In this document: in pieces, positions 1 through 5,966 of the stretch
How the letters are laid out: the number at the start of each line of letters is the position of its first letter
How positions within the stretch are numbered: the first letter of the stretch is position 1
DNA from: DASWUZ01 sp036401395
GTDB lineage: Bacteria; Acidobacteriota; Terriglobia; Terriglobales; Acidobacteriaceae
Direction of reading: 5' to 3'
Length of the DNA: 6,889 nt
NCBI GenBank assembly: GCA_036401395.1
Contig: DASWUZ010000140.1
Span: 1 to 6,889, forward strand
The notes under the pieces: generated by a model
Told to the model about the DNA's origin: nothing
Database searches by the model: none
The model's input: only the letters and a program-made list of their open reading frames with translations
Program-made: the position numbers and the translations under genes

Positions 1-65
1 AGCGCTTCGCGGTTGGCGTGTACTTCGCGCTGAAAGCGAAGCACACCATCAATGATATGTTCCAT
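1..65 (-). CDS. Probable beta-carbonic anhydrase, N-terminal fragment (cut by window edge)
   Basis: An ATG on the minus strand at 63-65 opens a frame that runs off the left edge after 21 complete codons. It reads MEHIIDGVLRFQREV and then HANREA. The pattern M-x-H-(I/L)-I-D-G-(V/I)-x-(R/K)-F-Q-x-E-V at the very N-terminus is what I associate with beta-class carbonic anhydrases (zinc enzymes interconverting CO2 and bicarbonate). The zinc ligands lie outside the window, so this rests on the N-terminal helix alone. There is no convincing Shine-Dalgarno sequence. A weak TAACTT (76-71, minus) ends 5 bases before the ATG and could serve as a -10 box for a nearly leaderless message. The gene lies downstream of the cysM-mec operon on the same strand, separated from it by a hairpin repeat, so it probably has its own promoter. 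Confidence 0.5.
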   Translation of the reverse strand, partial: MEHIIDGVLRFQREVHANREA

Positions 66-210
66 AGGCTAAGTTAGCTTACATTGTGGAGTTTTGGCGT
101 TAAAGCATTTTGTTAGCCGTGCAGCTTGCAGCGAAAAGATAGGCACAACAAACCGGCCCTCGAAGTCGGACAGGAGAAGTTCGTCCCTGACATTGCCTTC
201 GGTCGGTAGA

Positions 211-247
211 CCCACTCATCGCAAAATGCGCGATGAATGAGCGCCCG
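211..247. repeat. Intergenic hairpin repeat, copy 1
   Basis: The left part reads CCCACTCATCGC. TCATCGC (216-222) pairs perfectly with GCGATGA (230-236) around a 7-base loop, AAAATGC. The outer CCCA (211-214) faces TGAG (238-241) and pairs at three of four positions. The right side continues as a degenerate form of the GGGGCACCC tail seen in copies 2 and 3. It lies 6 bases past the stop codon of the Mec-like gene. It could act as a 3' end or RNA-stability structure, but no T-run follows on either strand, so it is not a standard intrinsic terminator. Confidence 0.6.
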
Positions 248-253
248 CGCTGG

Positions 254-739
254 TCAGGGCCGGAGTTGGATGGGTTGGGGGTGGAATTGCTTCTCTTCTT
301 CGCTGGGGCCGGTCAGGAGGAAGGAGTTGGTGGTGGTCGCTTTGCCCTTCTCGATGGCAGTGATGATGTAGGAGCAGCCTAGCCAGTGGGCTTCGGCGAA
401 GTCGGTGGAGGACCAGTGGGCGGGGTGGTCAGGGTGGGAGTGGTAGAAGCCTACGATGTCGAGGCCCTTTTCGCGGGCTTCGCGCTGGGCTCTGACGAGT
501 TCCTGGGGAGCGATGTTGTAACGGTTGTGGGCGGAGTCGGTGCGAGTGTTGCCGGCGCGGATGGCTTCTATCACTTCGTTGGTGGGTAGTTCGCGGGTCG
601 GTGGGTCGCGGGGGGCGCCGGGGGCGGGGGCGGCGTGGGCGTGGCCTAGCAGGATGCCGCAGCATTCGTTGGGGTAGGTCTCCTCGCCGTGTTCGCGGAT
701 GGCCTGGTAGGTGGCTTCGGTGAGGGTGAGCAGCGTCAT
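254..739 (-). CDS. M67-family JAMM/Mov34 metallopeptidase (Mec-like, CysO-cysteine peptidase family)
   Basis: This 161-residue protein is about the full length of the stand-alone bacterial JAMM peptidases. The zinc motif is complete: the upstream glutamate is E25 (in NECCGILLG), the ligands H100 and H102 sit in FYHSHPDHP, and S110 and D113 complete HxHP-x6-SxxD. In mycobacteria the Mec enzyme cuts newly made cysteine off the C-terminus of the sulfur carrier CysO; that role is inferred here from the neighbour. The ATG overlaps the stop codon of the cysteine synthase gene as ATGA, so translation is probably coupled. A strong GGGAGG lies only 1 base before the ATG, which is unusually close and favours re-initiation by the terminating ribosome. 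Residues 34-50 are a proline- and alanine-rich loop. It could instead process another ubiquitin-like carrier, for example one of the MoaD/ThiS type. No carrier gene lies in this window. Confidence 0.88.
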   Translation of the reverse strand: MTLLTLTEATYQAIREHGEETYPNECCGILLGHAHAAPAPGAPRDPPTRELPTNEVIEAIRAGNTRTDSAHNRYNIAPQELVRAQREAREKGLDIVGFYHSHPDHPAHWSSTDFAEAHWLGCSYIITAIEKGKATTTNSFLLTGPSEEEKQFHPQPIQLRP

Positions 740-1701
740 TCCTCCCAGAAGCGTTCGCTGAGATATTTGTCGGCGTTGTCGCAGAGGATGGTGACGATGA
801 TGGCTTCTCGGCCTTTTGCTGATTCCTCTTCGGCGATGCGAAGGGCTGCGGCTACGGCGGCTGCGGCGGAGATGCCTACGAGCAGGCCTTCGGTGCGGGC
901 GAGGTGCTTGACCATGGCGTAGGCGGACTCGGTCTCGAGCGTGACCTGACGGTCGGCGATGCCGGGGTCGTAGATGGCGGGAACTATCGCCGTGGCCATG
1001 TGTTTCAGGCCTTCGAGGCCGTTGAAGGGCGAGTCGGGCTGCATAGCGATGCACTGGATGCGGGGGTTGAATTCTTTGAGGCGGCGGGTGGTGCCCATGA
1101 AGGTGCCGGTGGTGCCGAGTCCGGCTACGAAGTGGGTGATTTCGCCGTGGGTCTGCTTCCAAATTTCGGGGCCGGTGGTTTGGTAGTGGGCCTTCCAGTT
1201 GGCCTCGTTGGAGTATTGGTCGGCGTAGTAGTACTTTTCGGGGTCGGCGGCGGCTAGGTCGCGGGCTTTCAGGATGGCTCCGTCGGAGCCTTGGGCTGGA
1301 TCTGTCCAGATGACGTTGGCGCCATAGGCGGTGAGGATTCGCTTGCGTTCGGGCGAAACGTTGGAGGGCATGCAGAGGGTGACGGGGAAGCCGAGGGCTG
1401 CGCCGAGCATGGCATAGGCTATGCCGGTGTTGCCGCTGGTGGCGTCGAGCAGGTGTTGGTTTTTGGTTTGGCCATTTGATCCTTCGATGCCCCCGAGCAG
1501 GCCGCGGCTCTGGGCTTCGACTACGATGGCGACAGCGGCGCGGTCTTTTACAGAGCCGCCTGGATTTGCCCATTCTGCCTTGCCTAGCAGCTGGATGTTG
1601 GGAAGGTGCGCGGTCAGTCGGCCCAGGCGGATGAGGGGCGTGTTGCCTATGCGGGCCAGGAGGTTGGTGCCTAGTTCGGATTGGGTCAGGGTTGGCGGCA
1701 T
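736..1701 (-). CDS. cysM: PLP-dependent cysteine synthase, CysM/CysK family
   Basis: This 321-residue protein is a fold-type II PLP enzyme that makes cysteine from an activated serine (O-acetyl- or O-phosphoserine) and a sulfur donor. The N-terminal RIGNTPLIRL is the family signature. K52 in NPGGSVKDRAA is the expected Schiff-base lysine. TSGNTG (88-93) is the substrate loop and GLGTTGT (194-200) is the phosphate-binding loop. S278 in GIS is the expected PLP ring-nitrogen contact. CDNADKYLS closes the domain. Residues 71-82 add a short polar insertion before the TSGNTG strand. The adjacent Mec-like peptidase points to the carrier-dependent CysM route. However, the arginine that recognises phosphoserine in mycobacterial CysM appears to be replaced by D223, so the acceptor substrate is open. 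No Shine-Dalgarno sequence is visible. The ATG is chosen because only about 17 residues precede the signature. Confidence 0.92.
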   Translation of the reverse strand: MPPTLTQSELGTNLLARIGNTPLIRLGRLTAHLPNIQLLGKAEWANPGGSVKDRAAVAIVVEAQSRGLLGGIEGSNGQTKNQHLLDATSGNTGIAYAMLGAALGFPVTLCMPSNVSPERKRILTAYGANVIWTDPAQGSDGAILKARDLAAADPEKYYYADQYSNEANWKAHYQTTGPEIWKQTHGEITHFVAGLGTTGTFMGTTRRLKEFNPRIQCIAMQPDSPFNGLEGLKHMATAIVPAIYDPGIADRQVTLETESAYAMVKHLARTEGLLVGISAAAAVAAALRIAEEESAKGREAIIVTILCDNADKYLSERFWEE

Positions 1702-1772
1702 TGGATTGCGGTGGTTTGTTGGGTGTGCGATTGTTTAATTCTGGGTTCTGTTTTCGTGTTGGTTTGGCGGAT

Positions 1773-1810
1773 CCCACTCATCGCTGGAGAGCGCGATCAA
1801 TGGGGCACCC
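1773..1810. repeat. Intergenic hairpin repeat, copy 2
   Basis: CCCACTCATCGC starts the element and ATGGGGCACCC ends it. ATCGC (1780-1784) pairs with GCGAT (1793-1797), and the outer CCCA (1773-1776) pairs fully with TGGG (1801-1804) across a 3x3 internal mismatch. It begins about 70 bases upstream of cysM, in the same orientation as copy 1 and exactly 60 bases from the start of copy 3. The first 12 bases are identical to copy 1. Confidence 0.65.
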
Positions 1811-1832
1811 TGTCCTGGTTCGACTCGTAGAA

Positions 1833-1863
1833 CCCACGTCTCAATGCGAGACATGGTGCACCC
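1833..1863. repeat. Intergenic hairpin repeat, copy 3 (variant stem)
   Basis: It has the same frame as copy 2: CCCA, an unpaired C, a stem-loop, an unpaired A, then TGG and GCACCC. The inner stem differs: GTCTC (1838-1842) pairs with GAGAC (1848-1852) around the loop AATGC. Outer pairs A1836-T1854, C1835-G1855 and C1834-G1856 are kept. A changed inner stem that stays paired, within conserved flanks, argues that the structure is what is maintained. Confidence 0.65.
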
Positions 1864-1891
1864 GCTTTCGTTCCGTTGTTAAAGACCTGAG

Positions 1892-1919
1892 TTGATGGGG
1901 CCACTTACATACCTATGAT
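1892..1919 (+). promoter_or_regulatory. Candidate sigma-70-type promoter for a leaderless mRNA
   Basis: A -35-like TTGATG (1892-1897) is followed after 16 bases by TATGAT (1914-1919), which matches the -10 consensus at five of six positions. Seven bases, AAAGAAA, separate it from an ATG at 1927. A transcript from this promoter would start at or next to that ATG. The -10 box contains the in-frame ATG at 1915, so an mRNA from this promoter could not use the earlier start. Confidence 0.45.
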
Positions 1920-1926
1920 AAAGAAA

Positions 1927-2463
1927 ATGAAGCAGCGCGGGTTTGATGAGGCGGTTGGTGAGTTGCGCCGTCTCGGGTTTGATGTGTCTGAAGGTGGCGG
2001 AGTAGCAAAGGTGGCCGGGGCCAGTGAGGTTGTGCTACCCGACCTTCGCTCCCGAGAAACGGAGGCATCTCATGAGCCAGGACTGATCGACGGCAGGCCT
2101 GCGGGGATGCTGGTGCGAAAGAACGGTATTGGAGCAGTGCTGGTGCAGGGGGCGGACGGGTTTGCCGAGCTGAGCGCGCAGCCTGGGGTGATGCTGGGTG
2201 GGGAAATCGCGCGGCTGCTGGATCGCGGCTACCAGAAGTTCTTTAAGACGAGCACGATGGAAGTGCCGGCGACGGCGGCCCAGTTGCGGGCGGTGCACGA
2301 TTTCACAGAGGAGTTGAAGCTGGCGACCGGGTCGGTGAGCCTGTATAACGAATCGCTGGGCACGGTGAGTGACCGGTATATGTATGACCGGGTGAAGGGG
2401 CGTGACCTGCCGGAGGCGCAGCGTCCTGCGCGGCCCTGGGAATTACTAGATGAGAAGCAGTAG
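1927..2463 (+). CDS. Protein of unknown function, 178 aa
   Basis: I do not recognise a named family. The protein is soluble, with no signal peptide or membrane segment. It has three visible parts. Residues 1-31 form a small mixed segment (GFDEAVGELRRLGFDVSE). Residues 32-65 are polar and look like a linker or insertion. Residues 66-160 look like a compact conserved core, with GEIARLLDRGYQKFF, a helix around AVHDFTEELKLATG, and SLYNESLGTVSDRYMYDR. The low-complexity-free, motif-like C-terminal half suggests a real gene, and coding potential is unbroken. The start at 1927 is preferred because a good -10 box ends 7 bases before it. The alternative ATG at 1915 adds four residues, MIKK, and also lacks a Shine-Dalgarno sequence. 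It lies 68 bases upstream of the GH5 start on the same strand, so the two may be co-transcribed. Confidence 0.75.
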   Translation: MKQRGFDEAVGELRRLGFDVSEGGGVAKVAGASEVVLPDLRSRETEASHEPGLIDGRPAGMLVRKNGIGAVLVQGADGFAELSAQPGVMLGGEIARLLDRGYQKFFKTSTMEVPATAAQLRAVHDFTEELKLATGSVSLYNESLGTVSDRYMYDRVKGRDLPEAQRPARPWELLDEKQ

Positions 2464-2467
2464 GGTG

Positions 2468-2493
2468 TGCAATCCGGCTATGCAATGCGGCTA
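2468..2493 (+). repeat. 13-bp tandem duplication before the GH5 gene
   Basis: TGCAATCCGGCTA (2468-2480) is followed directly by TGCAATGCGGCTA (2481-2493), which differs at one base. The second copy provides the A of the ATG at 2493, and the first copy an out-of-frame ATG at 2480. It lies in the short gap between the unknown gene and the hydrolase gene, and looks like a recent slippage duplication in non-coding DNA. Confidence 0.7.
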
Positions 2494-2531
2494 TGAAGGA
2501 TTGGAAGCAGAATTTTGGGGAGAGAAGGCCT

Positions 2532-3701
2532 GTGGCTAAAGGACTATTTAAGTCAGTTTCATGGTTGGCCGTAATTGGGGCTTGCTTAGGTGCGGCGGGC
2601 GTATTTGTTCCGGCGGTTAGTTTGGCGCAAGCGGCGGGCTCTGGGCTTGCCTTTGAGCGCGCGCAGCACCTGCGCCACGGAGTGAACGCCAGCATATGGT
2701 TTGCGCAGTCAAGCCGGGACTACTCCAAGGAACGGCTGGAGACTTTTACCACGGCCGATGACATTGCGTTGATGGCGCACATGGGTCTGGACCACGTTCG
2801 CCTAAGTATAGATGCGGACCCGCTGACGGCATGGCAGAGGGGCCGGCCGGAGAGCCAGTACTTCATGACCGAGCTTGATCGCGTGGTCAAGACGATGCTC
2901 GACAATCATCTTTCCGTGATCCTCGACATTCATCCAGAGACGAGTTACAAGACGCCGCTTTTTCAAGGGACTCAGAATGTCGGTCAGTTTGTGGGGTTGT
3001 GGCGCTCGTTTGCGGGCCACTTTGCGGGAAGCGATCCAGAGCACGTGTACTTTGAAATCATGAATGAGCCTGAGCAGCCGGACCCTTATCGCTGGCAAGG
3101 AATTGAGGCGGTCGTGGCCAGCGCGATTCGCGAAGTTGCGCCGCACCACACCATCATTGCCGCGGGGGCGCACTGGTCCGGGCTTGAAGATCTGCTTGTT
3201 CTTGAGCCGCTCGCCGACTCGAACGTGATCTATACCTTCCATGACTACGAGCCCTTTGCGTTTACTCACCAGGGCGCGACGTGGACCAGCCCGGAGGTGC
3301 GTCCGCTGAGGGCGATTCCTTATCCTTCGTCGCCGGAGGCGGTGGCCGAAAAGATGGGGCAGGAGCCTGATCTTGAAGGCGAATATTTCCTAGACCAGTA
3401 CGGCCTTGGCCGCTGGGACGCAGCGCGGGTGGAAAACAATATCAACTTCGCCGCGCGGTGGGGCAAGCTGCATAACGTGCCTGTGTATTGCGGCGAGTTT
3501 GGAGTGATGCGGGCGTTTGCTCCGCCGGCAATGCGCGCGCAGTGGTTGCATGACATGCGGGTCGCGATGGAAAAGCACAACATCGGCTGGGCCATGTGGG
3601 ACTACCAGACTAACTTTGGGATGGTTACTAAGGAAGATGGTAAGACTACGCCTGATGCCGATGTTGTGAAGGCATTGGGGCTGCACATGCCGCCGCAGTA
3701 G
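2532..3701 (+). CDS. Secreted glycoside hydrolase family 5 (cellulase-type TIM barrel)
   Basis: From the GTG start this is a 389-residue retaining glycosidase, likely acting outside the cytoplasm on a beta-1,4-linked glucan or mannan; the exact substrate cannot be read from sequence. A signal peptide spans roughly residues 1-34, with A32-Q33-A34 before a probable cleavage site. The GH5 landmarks follow in order: R90 (HVRLSID), H134 (LDIHP), N178-E179-P180 (FEIMNEP, acid/base), H237 and Y239 (FHDYEP), E322 (YCGEFGV, nucleophile), and W353/W356 near the last strand. The GTG at 2532 is preferred because GGGGAG lies 9 bases upstream. The earlier ATG at 2493 has no Shine-Dalgarno sequence and would add 13 residues including consecutive AGA-AGG arginine codons. 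That longer form would carry an RRPVAK stretch resembling a Tat motif. A lipobox-like IGAC at residues 15-18 is probably fortuitous, since the hydrophobic run continues past it. Confidence 0.9.
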   Translation: MAKGLFKSVSWLAVIGACLGAAGVFVPAVSLAQAAGSGLAFERAQHLRHGVNASIWFAQSSRDYSKERLETFTTADDIALMAHMGLDHVRLSIDADPLTAWQRGRPESQYFMTELDRVVKTMLDNHLSVILDIHPETSYKTPLFQGTQNVGQFVGLWRSFAGHFAGSDPEHVYFEIMNEPEQPDPYRWQGIEAVVASAIREVAPHHTIIAAGAHWSGLEDLLVLEPLADSNVIYTFHDYEPFAFTHQGATWTSPEVRPLRAIPYPSSPEAVAEKMGQEPDLEGEYFLDQYGLGRWDAARVENNINFAARWGKLHNVPVYCGEFGVMRAFAPPAMRAQWLHDMRVAMEKHNIGWAMWDYQTNFGMVTKEDGKTTPDADVVKALGLHMPPQ

Positions 3702-3705
3702 CGAT

Positions 3706-3735
3706 GCGCTATAGGTTCCTTCGGGGTATCAGCGC
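3706..3735. terminator. Hairpin between convergent genes, possible 3'-end structure
   Basis: GCGCT (3706-3710) pairs with AGCGC (3731-3735). ATA (3711-3713) pairs with TAT (3727-3729) with one bulged C, and the tip is CC-TTCG-GG, a UUCG-type tetraloop. It starts 5 bases past the GH5 stop codon and overlaps the last codons of the DUF5615 gene. No T-run follows on either strand, so it is not a typical intrinsic terminator, but it is the only strong structure at this convergent junction. Confidence 0.3.
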
Positions 3736-4050
3736 TAAGTGCACCTCGGCGTAGCTCCCAGGTGTGGCTGCATCCACCGCTGCCGCGATCTTGTCTATAT
3801 TTGATCGGACTACAGGCCATTGCGGAGTGCTCAGAACGATCAGAGCTATTCGACGTCCGGAGAGGTTTTGCTGGTAGCGCATGTTTTTGTCGGCCGTGAG
3901 TAGTAAGTCGAATCCAGCCCGCTCCGCTTCGGCCAGCAGATTACCGTTACTTAGAGCGTCCCAGCCTCGGTCTCTTGCCTTGGTCACGCTGTGCCCTATG
4001 AGGAACCGTGCAATGCCGCGCGGTGTCACATGGTCAAAGAGAATGAGCAT
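3709..4050 (-). CDS. DUF5615 PIN-like protein (putative toxin)
   Basis: This 113-residue protein matches the usual size and pattern of DUF5615, a PIN-like fold found next to DUF433 antitoxin-like genes. Recognisable features are a start of the MxxLxDxxxPRG type (MLILFDHVTPRG, acidic D6), the GWDALSNGNLLAEAE segment (30-43), and FDLLLTADKNMRYQQNLSG (47-65), where TAD-x-N-x-RYQQN is highly typical. By analogy with PIN domains it may be a metal-dependent RNase, but activity is unproven for the family. In the usual LLDEN(L)P motif the second acidic residue appears to be H7 here, so catalysis may be altered. Its ATG lies inside the end of the DUF433 gene with a 17-base overlap, so translation is probably coupled. 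Confidence 0.85.
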   Translation of the reverse strand: MLILFDHVTPRGIARFLIGHSVTKARDRGWDALSNGNLLAEAERAGFDLLLTADKNMRYQQNLSGRRIALIVLSTPQWPVVRSNIDKIAAAVDAATPGSYAEVHLALIPRRNL

Positions 4051-4300
4051 CAGCGAGTGTGGCTTGGGGCAAAGAGTTTGGTGGCACTTCAAGGCTCCGG
4101 GCCGCAAACTCCAGGACAGATTGAATTTCTTCTCGGGTGATATCAAACTGATCGATGATTTCTTCGATCGTGGCCCCGGCTTCGAGGTTTTCGAAAACGG
4201 CATAGACAGGCATTCGGGTGTTGCGGAACACCCATGCGCCTCCGAGTCTTCCCGGAACGCTTTCAATAGCTGAGCACTGCGACCAGTCAAGAGATGCCAT
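4034..4300 (-). CDS. DUF433 protein (putative VapB-like antitoxin)
   Basis: This 88-residue protein carries the DUF433 pattern. GRLGGAWVFRNTRMPVYAVFE (17-37) corresponds to the GxPxIxGTRxPVxxV stretch. AGATIEEIIDQFDITREEI (41-59) is the helix-turn-helix-like part, and SVLEFAARSLE closes the domain. Such proteins are thought to bind DNA and neutralise a PIN-like partner encoded immediately downstream, which is the arrangement here. The start at 4300 is chosen over an ATG seven codons upstream because AGAGGGGGG lies 5 bases before it. The conserved GTR is NTR here, a mild departure. The gene begins 37 bases after the stop codon of the oxidoreductase on the same strand, so it may be read through from that gene or have its own promoter. 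Confidence 0.82.
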   Translation of the reverse strand: MASLDWSQCSAIESVPGRLGGAWVFRNTRMPVYAVFENLEAGATIEEIIDQFDITREEIQSVLEFAARSLEVPPNSLPQATLADAHSL

Positions 4301-4337
4301 GTCAACCCCCCTCTGTAACATCCTAACTCTTTAACCG

Positions 4338-5960
4338 TCATCCTAGATCCTGGAGGATGGCCATGGCGGCGTTGCGGCCGTTGATGGCTATTACGCTGCC
4401 GCCGGGATGCGTACAGGCCCCGCACATATAGAATCGCGGCATCGGCGTGCGCGATGTCAGCCGATTGCTCCACATATATTGCGGCAGGCATTCGCCCTGA
4501 AAGATGTGGCCGCCGGTGAGCCCTACTTTGGCCTCGATGTCGGGCGGCCCGAGAACTTGCGCTTCGATTACGGCGTCAGGGATGTTGCTACAGGAGCGGC
4601 CGATGGAGGCGAAGGCGCGTTCGCGGACTTCCTGGCGGCTGGTATCCCAGGTGCCTTCGCTAAACGTGTAGGGGACGTACTGCGCGAAGACACTCATGGT
4701 GTGAAGGCCCTTGGGCACGACGCTGCGGTCGTGCACGCTCTGGAAATAAAGTTCGCACCAGAGTTGTTCGGGGAGTTCGCCTCGCCGGGCCGCCGCGTAG
4801 GATGATTTCCATTCGGGCTTGGTGAGTGGGGCGTTGATCTGGCCGTAGTGGTGCGGTTGGTCGAGGCCGGGGCGGGCCTTGAAGTTTGGTAGTTCGCTGA
4901 GGAGGACATTCAGCTTTACGGTGCAGCCCTCAATGGGAATGCGGTCGACGCGTTCGCGCCAAGATTCATCGGCAGCCGCATCAAGTAAACGCAACGTAAC
5001 CCGCGGATCGGCATTCGATACAACCACTGAGGCTTGAATCTTTTCGCCTGAATCGAGCAGCACGCCTTCGCCGGGGAGAATGCGTGCGACGGGAGCTCCG
5101 GCGGCGACCACGGCCCCAGCCTCACGGGCGGCGTCGCACAGGTAGAACGAGACCATGCCCATGCCGCCCTTAACGTATCCCCACATGCCAGGCATGCCGC
5201 CGAGCCGGCCCGACGAGTGGTGGTAGCGGATCGATGCCGTGGCCGGGTCGAAGGGGCTGGCGTTGGTGCCGATAACGCCCTGGCCGAGCAGCGCTATTTG
5301 GAGGCGTTCGTCGGTTAGGTAGTGTTCGACGTACTCGGCCATTGACCAATTGAAGAGCACATTGCGCGCTTCTTGGTCGGGGCCAAGGCGGTCTTCGATC
5401 TGCTCGCGGGTCGGGCTCTCCCCAATCCAGATGTCATTCCAGATGCCGTCCTTCGGCGCAGGCCGCAAAGCATTTCGCAGGCGCCGAATTACGTCCGTCA
5501 TGGCTCGCCAGCCCTGGAGGTCGCGGGGTGAGAAGCGGCTGATTTCGGCGTCGCAGCGTTCGTCGTCGTCCCATAGCTGGACGCTGCTGCCGTCTTCAAA
5601 GGGGACGAAGAGGCCGTTGACGGCCGGGGTCCAAGAGAAGCCGCGGCGGGCGAGGCCGAGTTCTTCGATGACGAGGGGGTGGAGCAGGCCCGCGAGGTAA
5701 GCACAGGGCGACATGCGAACGTCACGGTAGGGGCCGTCGGGGAAGGGATGTTCGTTGGTGCAGGCGCCGCCGATACGGTTGCGGCTTTCGAGGACGAGCA
5801 CCCGCTTTCCTGCGCGCGCGAGGTAGGCGGCGCAGGCCAGGCCGTTGTGTCCCGCTCCGACGATGATGGCGTCCCATGCGCGGCTGGCGAGGGCGGAGAT
5901 TGGCTCGGGGAGGCCGATTTCGCCGAGGGAGTCCACCGAGGATACGTTGGGCTGGTGCAT
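4338..5960 (-). CDS. FAD-dependent oxidoreductase, CrtI/PYROXD2-like
   Basis: This 540-residue flavoprotein belongs to the amine-oxidase/phytoene-desaturase superfamily and most resembles PYROXD2-type proteins. Evidence is the N-terminal FAD-binding Rossmann motif DAIIVGAGHNGLACAAYLA (30-48), the acidic E58 at the end of strand 2, RIGGAC (62-67), the internal SVVVSNADP segment typical of phytoene desaturases, and the C-terminal YMCGACTHPGGSVIAINGRN (511-530), which binds the flavin. No carotenoid gene is nearby, so a pigment role is not supported and the substrate is unknown. About 29 residues precede the Rossmann motif. The ATG at 5960 has no Shine-Dalgarno sequence, but TTTAAT ends 6 bases upstream, which suggests a leaderless message. 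No other ATG occurs before residue 83. The frame is intact throughout. Confidence 0.9.
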   Translation of the reverse strand: MHQPNVSSVDSLGEIGLPEPISALASRAWDAIIVGAGHNGLACAAYLARAGKRVLVLESRNRIGGACTNEHPFPDGPYRDVRMSPCAYLAGLLHPLVIEELGLARRGFSWTPAVNGLFVPFEDGSSVQLWDDDERCDAEISRFSPRDLQGWRAMTDVIRRLRNALRPAPKDGIWNDIWIGESPTREQIEDRLGPDQEARNVLFNWSMAEYVEHYLTDERLQIALLGQGVIGTNASPFDPATASIRYHHSSGRLGGMPGMWGYVKGGMGMVSFYLCDAAREAGAVVAAGAPVARILPGEGVLLDSGEKIQASVVVSNADPRVTLRLLDAAADESWRERVDRIPIEGCTVKLNVLLSELPNFKARPGLDQPHHYGQINAPLTKPEWKSSYAAARRGELPEQLWCELYFQSVHDRSVVPKGLHTMSVFAQYVPYTFSEGTWDTSRQEVRERAFASIGRSCSNIPDAVIEAQVLGPPDIEAKVGLTGGHIFQGECLPQYMWSNRLTSRTPMPRFYMCGACTHPGGSVIAINGRNAAMAILQDLG

Positions 5961-5966
5961 AATTCG

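Noticed and set aside
113..193. A 26-codon minus-strand frame starting MSGTNFSCPTS between the repeat and the carbonic anhydrase
   Set aside because: Nothing supports translation: the GAAGG run is only 2 bases from the ATG, and no family is recognisable. Part of it also overlaps an imperfect inverted repeat.
254..1777. A 507-codon open frame on the minus strand that includes the Mec-like protein
   Set aside because: Only its last 161 codons are a protein. The rest runs out of frame through cysM and reads as Arg/Pro/His-rich low-complexity sequence, a usual result of high GC.
1893..1907. A fourth copy of the hairpin repeat, based on GATGGGGCCAC
   Set aside because: Only a short right-side similarity is present. 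No CCCAC left part or paired stem exists upstream.
3881..4273. A 130-codon plus-strand frame across the DUF433-DUF5615 pair
   Set aside because: Both minus-strand genes match their families over full length, so the opposite frame is a shadow.
4407..4805. A 132-codon plus-strand frame inside the oxidoreductase gene
   Set aside because: It is antisense to a complete, well-conserved FAD protein and shows no domain of its own.
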